Notes under the pieces: model-generated | The model's input: the letters and a program-made list of their open reading frames with translations, nothing else | What the model was told of the DNA's origin: nothing | Databases searched by the model: none | Program-made: the position numbers and the translations under genes | Shown here: positions 10,424 through 20,697 of the stretch, in pieces | Position numbering within the stretch: position 1 is the first letter of the stretch | How the letters are laid out: each line of letters begins with the position of its first letter | Source: Nymphaea colorata | Lineage: Eukaryota > Streptophyta > Magnoliopsida > Nymphaeales > Nymphaeaceae | NCBI RefSeq assembly: GCF_008831285.2 | Contig: NC_045151.1 | Location: forward strand, 11,150,571 to 11,214,570 | Direction: 5' to 3' | Length of the DNA: 64,000 nucleotides

Positions 10424-10510
10424 AGAGAGAAAGAGATTTTAAAGATTACCAAATAAAGGATTTAAAAAAAGAGGGAGATATGTATCATTATATGTATTTT
10501 ATATGTCTAT

Positions 10511-10512
10511 AC

Positions 10513-10559
<47 letters not shown>
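10511..10559. repeat. (AT)n/(GA)n microsatellite
   Basis: A short (AT)n tract runs straight into a (GA)n tract of about 28 bp inside LTR copy A. The same part of LTR C carries a much longer (AT)n. Confidence 0.95.
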
Positions 10560-12337
10560 AATTTGTAAAAGATGACATTTAACTTGAAGAGAGAAACAAA
10601 AGATTCTAGAGAGGGAAAATGAAATACACATATATATTCATTCGTATATATATGAAAATTCATAAATAAATATATTGAATTATAAAGGGAGAATGACAAA
10701 GAGAGATAATCATGTACACGTATATGTATATAACATGTATATATGTATATGTCTTCATGAGTGTCAAAAACTTGAAAATATCCGACTTCAATTTTTATAT
10801 GTAGGCCGGAGGGGAACTTGGGCTCATGCAAGAGCTTAGGCTGAATTTCCAAGGCATCATTAAAGAGAGTTCTTGCTTTTGAAAATCTTTTGAAAAACAT
10901 GATTCCAAATATTTTTATATGTGAACATAATACATTATTATTTTGTTTGTTACAAGAGAATTTATTTCTTCCACCATTGGGTATAAAAGAAAATCAAACA
11001 ATGTAATAAAGCATTCATTTGTATTCCTAATCGGGTCATTAAGAAAGAAATTAAGTGTGAGAATGACATGAAAATGCATTTTTAACATATACATATATGT
11101 GAATGGCTTCCCCGGGTTGGACAAATCCCAACCTCAAAAATCAACATAAGAATGAAGAAATCCCAACCCAAACACCCATTCTCGCCATGCATTTGCTCAT
11201 TAGTTAAGGAAAATTAATCTATCACACATGAACATCATCTCAAGCATAAATTGTGAATAAAACAACATTACAAGCATATTTTCGAAAATAAATGAAAAAT
11301 GAAATTTATTTCGCCTTGCTCATACTTCCAGTGCACTCAAGTGTAACTCTCGACTCCAGATAAGAAGTCCTTAGAACTTTCTTGCACGGCCATAGGAAAG
11401 TAGCAAGGAAAAATGAAATTAAAATAAGGACTACATACCTCTAACATCTTCTCATGGGCTTTGACCAAGTGGGATTGACCATTAGCCCTACAAATACCCC
11501 TTTGGGGTGTAGGTGGGGCTATTGCCCACCCAACAAGGCCAAAACTGCCCCTTGGCCTGCACCCCAAGGGGTGGTTTTTGACCCAAAATAGGCCTGCACC
11601 ACATTGCCGCTGCGAGTGTGTGCTATCACGTGGCAGCACGTTGCCATGCGAGCGAGCACTAGCGCAGTTCTACCATTCAGATTCTTCATAAAGGGGGGTG
11701 AAACTCCCCCCTTATTTCCTCGTCTGGATCACTAAGGGGCGGCTTTCACCTCCCTAGCCTCCGAGAGGGCCGTTCATAATATAATAATAATAAATGCAAA
11801 AATCATACTTTATGTATATTTACAAGGGGTAAAAATAGTTTTTGGAGGGACTGAATTCATTTTGAATCATTCCGAGTTCGTTTTAGATCCGGATTAGGTT
11901 CAATTGGTCGCCAACGGGTTCTACTGAGTAGTTTAAGCTTAAAAACACACTTTTGGTGTGAGGACGAGATATAAAATGAAGGGAAGGTTTGTGTGTGCTC
12001 GTGCGGTGCTTGATAGCATTAAACTTCGTTGTTTTGATCTCGATTTTGGATTTTGAGATTGAAATTCTCAATTTGGATCTAAACTTGGGTTTTGGATCAA
12101 ATTCGAATCTGAGAGTTGGATTTTGGATTTCAAGTTTACGTCTAAAGTTGGGTTTTGAATTTGAATTTTGTGTTTGGGTTCGGACATGGGTTTAGAGATT
12201 CCTTTTGGATCGAATAGTCGTGAATTTGTTTTGGGTCTAGGCTTGGGCTTAGGATCTAATTTAAATCTAAATAACTGAGAATTTTGTTTAGGTGAAATTA
12301 AAATACAGTCTTTTTGGAAAATTTTGAGGTGACAACA

Positions 12338-13490
12338 ACAAATCATTTGATCATCTTTCTATATGATTGTATAGGAATTGGATTTTGATTTTTAAGTTTA
12401 TTCGAACTTGATTGAAAATTTGGGTTTGATGGAGATTCTTTTTTGAATTCCAGTAATTTTTTGAAGAATGAATATTTGAATTGGATTATTAGTTTAATCC
12501 CAAGATTGGTTTGAATATGGATCTGGAAAATTTGATTGGAATTGGAAAATGGATGTTGATGCTTTTGATAATTGAAAATGGGGATTTTGGAAATTAAAGG
12601 TTAGTTATAAACCAATTTCGAGATTGAATAGGTGGCATTGCCGGTTTTGAATTTCTCTTAAAGTTCAAAATGAAAGGCAAAATGCTTATTTTGGAGTCTT
12701 ATTTTGGAAGACCCAAATTTTGAGAAATCAAAAACCAAATTTCCTTTTGAAAAATTATTGATTTGAAAGCTTTAAGCCTTGAAGATCATTTTGAAATAGG
12801 ATTGAATGTCTATCGCTTTGACATAAATGAAGGATCCAAATATTCATTGCAATATGTCCTGGCCATGGTAGCAACTTTGAATTGGTGTGTTTATATAGTA
12901 GCCATTATTGAGTTTGTGTGCTTGTTGTAGTGAGTGAATGCATGCTAGATGAAAGCAAACTGTATGCTTCTTTCATACTTTTACCTTTCACCTCTCCATG
13001 AGCAATGTATTTAGTTTTCATTCCTGGAGATAGGGTAATGGATGGTTTTGGATTGTTGGATAGCTTCTAGACTCCTTCTCGATATTTTGGATCAAGAATG
13101 TGCCCTAGCACATAGTCTTTGAGCTTGGCTTGATTTTAGAAATCAAAATTTTTTTAAATTTTTGTAATCTTTGTGTCAAAATGATTTGTAGAGTTCTAAA
13201 ACTCATTGGGATCAACTTGAATCCAGTGGTGTAAAATTGATAATAATTTTGAAAATTCTAGTTGGTTTGGTGAGCTTTTACTTGCTGGTTGGAAGTTTGA
13301 TTTCAGCTCATTTTGGCTGAAATATTGGTGGAATTTTGATTAAAAGCATTGGCAGGTAAAAGAGTAATTGAACAAACATTAAAGAAGACAGTACCTGAGG
13401 GTTCACAAGTAGTGAAGTATTTATTCAATAAGGGTTTTAATTGATCCAATCGTACTTTTCAATTTCCATTCAAGAGTTCTTATGTGTTTC
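12338..13490. other. AT-rich non-coding LTR-type sequence
   Basis: The words GGATTTTGA, TTTGAATTTGG and TTGAAATTGG recur, as in the LTRs elsewhere in the window. No exon or domain is visible. The start (AAATCATTTGATCATC) resembles GGATCATTTGGATCATG in the solo LTR at 24.4 kb, consistent with copy A having landed inside a relative of that LTR. Confidence 0.4.
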
Positions 13491-13501
13491 CACACCCTTT
13501 T

Positions 13502-13705
13502 GGAAACAAGTTGGGAAGAAGTTGTCAATGATAGATTACCGAGAGCAATAGGTAAAAGAGATTTCCACCCAAGATTTAATAGTTGATCCATTCTCAGCCT
13601 AGGTAAAGTCCATCTTGTTGAGATAGGAATGAACAGGAACAAATAAGCTTTAGCTAATGTAATGAGGAGACTAATTGTTGTTCCAACGACTTCAACTTGA
13701 TTTTT
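13502..13705 (-). pseudogene. ndhA: plastid ndhA fragment (C-terminal part)
   Basis: The minus-strand frame encodes [18 protein letters not shown], then [20 protein letters not shown], then [19 protein letters not shown] and TTSSQL. This is the C-terminal membrane part of plastid NAD(P)H-quinone oxidoreductase subunit A (usual forms [17 protein letters not shown] and [19 protein letters not shown]). NdhA is a core membrane subunit of thylakoid NDH-1. Only about 65 of some 360 residues remain. The frame continues to 13421 with residues I do not recognise ([13 protein letters not shown]), possibly the spacer after ndhA. This is a nuclear plastid-DNA insertion and cannot function. Confidence 0.9.
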
Positions 13706-13739
13706 GGGAAAATTGGTATTGCTTAAAGTCATATTTGGG

Positions 13740-16165
13740 GAGTTTGAAGCATTTGGGAACTTAGGAGTTGTTCCTAAGGGATTGGCAGGCTAATCCAAAC
13801 CTTCTTTTGAGTTTTGAAAAGAGTGCGGATTTGATTGGTTGAAATCTGAATTTTCAAATCTCTTTTGATGGTTTTGGAATTTTGAAAGAGATAAATCAAT
13901 CTCTTTTTAGAATTTATTTTTTAAAATTTTCTTTTGAAAGAGTCCAGTTCTTAGGAGAACTGGTAGAATTGGGTGTCCTCATCCCTCTTTGTGATGGCTG
14001 GTTTGAGATCTGAAAATATATATTTTAGATGTTGTTGGGGAAAGTCTATGATCTGGTTTGGAAAGGAGAAAAAGAGGAAAACTAGATTTCTCTCTTAAAT
14101 TACCAATTTTGACTACAGTTAAGCCAATTTCTTGTGATTCAAACAAGAGAATAACTCTAGTTTGTAGGATTGCTAATCTAGTTAGATTAGACATTGATTT
14201 TTCTTCGATTTTGGCAAACCAAATTTTAGAAATTGTAGGGATTTTTGAAAATTTCAAAATATGTAGTTTGGATAAGTAATGGTTCATTTGAAAACATGCT
14301 CATTACGATTGATCGGTGCTAGTAAGGTAGACTACACTCATTATTTGAGTGAGTTTGATTCTTAGCAGGCTGGAGTAGATAGATTTGAGATTGTATTTGA
14401 TTTGCAACATTTTGGAGTATGAACGTCATACATTCATTTCTCTTTTCCCTCTCTCATGTGTTTCATTCACAAGAACATGAAAAAAAAAAGAAAGAAAGTT
14501 GCACGACACCACATGATCGAGCCAAGCATCACTCATTTTATTTTATGATTTCTTGCCATGGGTGTTCTCAACTTAGGACTTTTGAAAGATCTGGTTTTGA
14601 GTCCATCTGTGGTTCAATTGAGAAAAAAATCATTTTCTTTGTTGAAAACAAGTTTGGAATGGGTTTCTTTATCAAAACGCAGATAGATGCATGCATAAAT
14701 ATGCATAAACATGTACAATCTTGGCATAGTTGACCTCACTGGACATTGTTCCCAGCTTTAAATTGGATAACAAAGTCTCTTCCCACACTGGCTTCTTCAT
14801 TCATCTCATACAAACAAACAAAAATCAAGTTGAAATTAGTTTAGAGTGCTGACCTTGTTCGAGCAAAGAAGGTTGAGCCAATGCTTGAAGGAAGAAGGGT
14901 TGAACCGGAACTGCTGCGCTTGGTTTAGAATAGCAAGACTAATTCAAATTTGGGAGCAGTAGGGAGCTGCAGCTTCAAGACAGCAGGGAGTCGCTGATTT
15001 AGAACATCAGGTCTGCTGGTTGGAGCTTGAAGACAGCAGGTGAGCTGTGAATCTGGAGCAATGAGGCTGCTGATTTGGATTGAGGACAGCAGGGAGCTGC
15101 TGGTCCAAGCTTGGGGACAAAAGGGGGCTGTTGAAACTGTTGTTTGAGACTTGGGGTCAGCAGAAAATCGTGGCTGATTGGGAGGAGCAGCAGGTTTTTG
15201 CTGGTTGGAACAGCAGAGCTGCTGTTTTCATCTTAAAGACATCAAGGATGTCACTGTTTTAGGGACTTTGGGAGTAGCAAAGATTGTGCTTTGCTGAGTT
15301 TGAGCAGCAAAATCAAGGCTGAGCTCGGATGGATTTGATAGGGTCTAGCTGAGCTGAGCTCTGTAAGGTTTGGAAGAAATTAGTGGGTTTGAACCCTGCT
15401 TGACTTGGTAGGTCACGCCAGGAAACCTGCTGGTTTTGATAGGAGCAGCATGATAAGGCTGCTACTATGCTTATTTGGGAGCAGCGGAGGTTGGACTCTG
15501 TTGGAATAGGTAAAGAGCAGCAAGGAGACTGCTGGCTGATTGGGTAGTAGCAGCTGAGCAGAAGCTGCTATGTTGGTTTGGGAGTAGCAGGGCTGAGCTC
15601 TGCTGAGTCCCATTGAGAACAGCAAGGGCTGTTTACTTGGAGTAGGAGCTAGCAGGCTGAGCTGCTGTAGACGAAAGGGAGATACTTGCTGAGCAAGCTA
15701 CTGCTTGGGAGCTGATGAGCTGAAAACAAGCTTGGGAAAGGGGCAGCCATTATGCCAACTTGGGATGTTGTTGAATTTGTCTGGTAGGGAGCTGCCTAGC
15801 TGGGTTGCTGAGGAGTGCTTGGCTTGATATGGAACCAGAGCAAGTTTAGCTTGATAGGGAGTAGCATAGCTGCTGAATTTGATAGGGGCAGTAGAGTTGA
15901 GAGCTGCTGAAAACAAGTTCAAAGTCATCGACGTCCAAACCTGTTGTACTTGAGGCGTACAGGAGGAGAGGATCTTGGAGCTGAGTTGCTGTAGATGATC
16001 TTGGAGTTGAGTGCCCAAGCTTGCTATAGTTGATCTTGGAGATGCTAGGCATCCAAAGTTGTTGCAGAATACCTTGGAGCTGGATGTCTAAGGTTGTTGA
16101 AGAGGACCTTGCCGCTGCTAGGCATTCAAGGGAATTGTAGAAGGTCTTGGAGCTGTGAGACGTCC
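13740..16165. repeat. LTR-type non-coding DNA with AGCAG/GAGCTGCTG-rich stretch
   Basis: 13.74-14.85 kb is AT-rich with no recognisable coding. From 14.9 to 16.1 kb the words AGCAG, GAGCTGCTG, CTTGGAGCTG and GGCATCCAAG recur irregularly. This continues at 20.70-20.80 kb after the hAT element. Open frames on either strand here are Ser/Gln/Leu-rich products of the repeat and I do not call them. Confidence 0.5.
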
Positions 16166-16169
16166 AAGG

Positions 16170-19100
16170 CCCGGCCCAGCCCGATTACAAAATGCCATTA
16201 AGAAATCATATTCGGATCTGGACGGCCCGCTACCCAGCCCAACTATTAATGGGCCGGGTACCGGCCTAGTCAACCACTTCTGAGGCCCGGCCCGGCCCGG
16301 CCCATGTTTTTAATTGATAAATGGGCCAGGCCTGGCCCGGTCAGATCGGGTCGGCCCTGTTTTTTTAATCTCATGTGCATACTGTTCAGTGTTTAAAATT
16401 ACATCATACTTTTCTCCCCCTCCCTTTATAAGAACCTCTTTCGCTTATGCTTTGTCCTGCCTGTTCAGTAATATTTGCTCTAACGTTAGTCAACAGAGTG
16501 AGGTCTGCATCAAATGAACATTAAAAAGAGAAAGTTGATGGTTGCAGTTCAGTTCGGTTCAGAGAAATATCAAAACTTGAATGTGGCATGTTCACACTAA
16601 TACCACCACCACCACCATCATCTGCCAAACGTGGTCAATCATCAACAAAAGCAGCAATATTACATTGATATCAATCATTTGTGTGCCATATCGACAACAT
16701 ACCTATCAATCAGCACACAACACATCACATGGACAAGAGCACCAGTAGCCACCAAGAAACATCCAAAGCCAGTACCACCATCACGATGATCATTAGCCAT
16801 CACCCACGTCCAAACATATCATAATCCTACCACATCGAAAAGTTAGACGGATCGTCTACTCATTAGCTTTTCCATATTTTCCTCCAAAGAACATTTTGAT
16901 CATCAAGCAAGCAAGGCTCTTGAAATTCCAGTTCTCACGAGTTGCCTTGGTGGTACATCAGTTTGGCCATATGGCCTCAAACCCAAAGAAATAATACCAA
17001 GTACAGGCATAACAAGAAAAGGCAAATGGTTTGACCTCCCATGAACCAAAATAACCAAATAAACAAAAGCTACAAAATCATACTATCTTTATCATACACA
17101 ATTAGCAAGCCTGAAAAAAACCAAGGAAATGTCCATTAGCAACCTTGAAATGTCCATCTGCAACTTAACATGAAAAAGAAGTGTTAATAAAAATTAACAG
17201 GTGGTTGTTTGCAATCATACATGTGAGTGTGGAAAGATAGATTAACTAGGTCCAGTAAAAAGCAACTTAAAGGTCATGCATAGAATACTAAAAACTACAA
17301 ATTAAAAAAAAAACTTACCATGATAATCATGGATTGGATTAACTTTCCTCGTCAATATGGTGCTCTGCATCATGAAAACTGTAACACATATTAATGTAAG
17401 CACACTACTATGTTAATATGTAAAATAAATTGGATTGAACTTTGAAGATCTTACAGTTCACATAAGTTGCATGCATCATGAATCCAATTCTGTGTGTAGA
17501 TTAATGATTCTACATTTTCAGGAGTAGTTGAGCATCAATAATCATTAAGAATTCTTCCTGATAACTAAATGCAGATTCTAAAGCATCTGTAGATACGGGA
17601 ATGGTTAATACATCTCGAGCCATCTTTGCAACAATTTTATATTTGTTTTCATTTGTCTTCCACCAAGACAATATTTTGAAGTCTGCAGTAGGTGCAATTC
17701 CTTCCATTAGATCAATCAAATATTTGTCTTGATCTGTGTGAGCTACTACAAGAGATACAGAGCTGAAGTATGCTTTGAACTCATATCTAGTCACACTTAT
17801 ATACTCTTTCATTGCAATCATGGTACTAGTGGATGCATTGCGTCTTTGCATATTACTTATATCACTATCATCATATATATTTTTGTACTCAACATACAAT
17901 TCATGAAGAATGCTCTCTATAACTTCATATTTTACCACTGCATCAGGTTTATCCAACTCGTCAAGAAAATACTTCAAGTATGACAACTTGAACCGAGGAT
18001 TCAAAACAACTGCAATTGCAAAGAGAATATCGTATCTCTAGAAGTATTTGTCAATTTTTTCTTGTATTTTGCATATGAATTCCCTTATACGTTTATTTGA
18101 TGTTCCACAATGCCTTGAAAATGATGGTATATTGGTAAAATTTCTTCAAAAATAAGATTAGATGTTACCAACTTAGAGGTAGAAAATAGATATGTTACAT
18201 TGTAGAATACCTTTAAAAACTGACATAAATTAGATGTATGTGACCACTCATCCTCAGAAGGCAAACATGCATAATTAGGATCACACGATGTCAAATGTTA
18301 AAAAACATCTTTGAATAACAATGCATCTCTCAACATTATAAATGTAGAATTCCATCGAGTAGGAACATCATAGTTTAAACTTTTTTTCTCATCCAAACTC
18401 ATTGCCTTTACACATTGCTTGAAAGCGTGTAGCTATTTTGGTGATCTTCTTACATATTTGACATTGCCACGAGTTTTGAAATTGCATCATTCATACCATT
18501 AATACCATCTTTAACCATGAGATTTATAATATGTGCACCACATTGAATATGAATGTATTCCCCTCTCAATGGAATGAAATATTGTTTCTTTCTATGGTCC
18601 TTCTTAGTAAACTTATTCCACTATCATTTGCTGAACAGTTATCAGCAGTAACAGAAAACAACTTCAATTGAATTTCTCACTTAGTAGTAATGCACTCTTA
18701 TAAAATGTCACATATACAACTTGCATTATGTGATGGAGGCACATGTATAAAATGAAGTATATGAGAGTGCAATTACCAATCTATAAGAATATATTGGGCT
18801 TTCAGGCATAAGTATCCTAACATTATCTGTGAGGACCACATATCAAATGTCAATAAAATCCACTACGTGTAGTTATTTAAAACTTTGTGTATTTCATTTT
18901 TTCAGTCTTAAACATTGACTGAACTTCTTTGGTAAGTGTTTTTCTAGAAAATAGAACAATCCTTGAATTGGTAGCCTTTAGAAGATCGTTATGATATTCA
19001 TATTTTGCAAAACTGAAAAGAAGTGCATGCATTATTGTACACTTAGCCATACATTTTCTTATAGTTTCCATGTCAAATTTATATAGACATAAAGAAGTAG

Positions 19101-20697
19101 CACCAAATTCACTAACTCCAAATGACAAAGTTTGTTGTTTTCCATCAGTAATTTCTTTTTTGGCACAAGTATGTCTATGTCATTTTAAGTGGCTCGTACC
19201 ATTGGAACTATGTCCATCTAATCGTTCACCACAATAGTTGCATTTTGCATACTCTTTTTCCTTAAATTGTACTAATGTGAAGTCATTCCATACTATTGAA
19301 GTTTTTTTCCTCTTAAATTCAACTTTCTTTTCAGTAGATGAAAAAGATTCATTTTCCTTCATATCTGCCATCAGACGATATTCTTCATTCCCAATGCTGG
19401 AAGACATAACTTACCATTTGAATAGAATCCAAACAACCTAAACACATGAAATGATTCAACTCTTGAGCTGAAGAAAAAGCTAACAAGATTCATTTGACAT
19501 CATGTATATAAAATCATTTAGTAACTAAAAAGCTAATCAAATTCATTAACTAAAAAGCTAATCAAATTCTCTCTATGTAACAAAGATATATGAAAAGAAA
19601 GAAATGAAATAGATTCTAGAAACAGTGATAGATGCCTGTCAAATATGAGTGCTCGGAGAGGCTCTTTCGATGTATCTTGAGTAGGTAGAGTGAAATCTTT
19701 TTCACATTAGCATTAACAAATTCATTTCTATTGAAGGCCAACCTTCTTATTGTTATAGTTAAATCTCCAACAAATGCAAGGTTGGCCTTCATGACAAACT
19801 TGGTGGATGTGTAATACGAGTGAAGGAGATACACACAATAATCAAGAGTTGTGTCAGTGTGTGATGCCAGCTACCATCAAGGAGAAGGTAAGGGAGCAAA
19901 CAAGAGTGAAGGAGATATACACAATAATCAAGTCGGTGATATTTCAGGAGTTGTTAAACATGGGTGGGAAAACCAAACAGGGCAAAAAAATCTGATCTAT
20001 CATGCCTAAATATAGAGCATGGTTGGCGAACCTAAGTACTAATGTTGCTAAAACATGTAAAAGTTGGTAACTAATGTGTCTTGAGAGGATCATGTTTAAA
20101 ACACAAAAAGGCTCCTTTCCTGATGAATAAATCATATAGGATCATGGTAGATGAAAAATAAAGAAATAGAGAAGAGTAAGAAAAAGAACAGCGACAATCG
20201 AACAGAATGTCTGAACTTAAACCACCAACTTTAAGAATCCAAAATCAAAGGAGATCAGCCAGACCTACTCACGATGAAGATGAAAATCAATAGCCTCCTA
20301 CAAGAACCACCAGAGGGGAAACAGACTCGGTGACGACTGACGAACGAACCCCAGCACTTGTTAGTCCTGCCATGAGGTGCACCGGTGGCGGACCGAAGGT
20401 TGACAGCGGCAATGGTGGATCAGGGGTGAGGCGACTGGCTCAAACTCACACAGCTCTTTCTCTTTCCAATGAAAAATGAAAATTTGAAAACCCTAAATCC
20501 CTAATCCCTTTCGTAAAACTCGAAACCTAATGGCTAACAGGCCCATGGGCCAAGTCGGTTAACCCGGACCCAGCCCCTTATGATGTCAGGCCGAGCCAGG
20601 TGCAACGGGCTAAAGCCTGATAATGTAAATAATGTACTCAGACCGGGCCCGTACCGGGCCGGGTACCGGGTACTCATCAGCGGCCCAGCCCGGTGCT
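16170..20697 (-). mobile_element. hAT transposon relic (RICESLEEPER-like transposase)
   Basis: Both ends are G+C-rich and built from GGCCCGGCCC, GGGCCGGGTACC and CCCAGCCCG words (16165-16350 and 20535-20697), in sharp contrast to the AT-rich interior. The interior encodes a broken hAT transposase on the minus strand, with BED finger and dimerisation domain at the expected ends. The exact termini are not certain because the GC-rich words are self-complementary. The best 8-mers CCAAGGCC and GCTAGGCC match only 6 of 8. Confidence 0.8.
17510..19407 (-). pseudogene. hAT transposase, BED finger to C-terminal dimerisation domain
   Basis: Minus strand, in order. The BED zinc finger lies near 19180-19320 (VWNDFTLVQFKEKEYAKCNY, CGERLDGHSSNGTSHLK). 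At 18.3-18.9 kb there are fragments with SANDSGIS- and DVPTRWNSTFIMLRDAL-like text, broken by stops. At 18085-18294 is the central part, SEDEWSHTSNLCQFLKVFYN and STSKLVTSNLIFEEI. At 17510-18004 is NPRFKLSYLKYFLDEL, then ILSWWKTNENKYKIVAKMAR and DVLTIPVSTDALESAFS, the hAT dimerisation motif. The order is right for plant RICESLEEPER-type transposases. Several stops and frameshifts make it a pseudogene. Confidence 0.9.

Larger units (their letters stand above)
8747..12337 (-). mobile_element. LTR copy A (same family as B and C), with an internal MITE
   Basis: Collinear with C (36094-39207) and with the reverse complement of B (28581-31730). Shared blocks include GGAGTGCTCCAGAAAAAT, CAATCCAAGGGCTAT, GCTTAAACATCTTTT, the CACCATTGGGTAT block and the final GAGGTGACAACA. 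The copies are clearly diverged. The left edge is degenerate (TTTTTGCATCTCC against TGTTCACATCCCC) and I see no convincing target duplication. Transcription direction is taken from copies B and C. No coding capacity is present. Removing the MITE leaves about 2.7 kb, slightly shorter than B and C. Confidence 0.75.

Noticed and set aside
9522-10432. Target duplication for the MITE in LTR A
   Set aside because: Neither 8-mers (ACTTCCAT / AGAGAGAA) nor 3-mers at the proposed ends match, so none is claimed.
9486-10442. Many open frames up to 226 codons on both strands
   Set aside because: Products of the polypurine minisatellite and GC-rich MITE core; composition is Glu/Gly/Arg or Ser/Pro/Phe with no motif.
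11337-11639. 100-codon minus-strand frame in LTR A, and 29126-29485 frames in LTR B
   Set aside because: They fall at matching positions of diverged LTR copies but the frames are not conserved between the copies.
13979-14287. 102-codon minus-strand frame next to the ndhA fragment, considered as more plastid DNA
   Set aside because: No plastid protein motif recognised, and the opposite strand is equally open.
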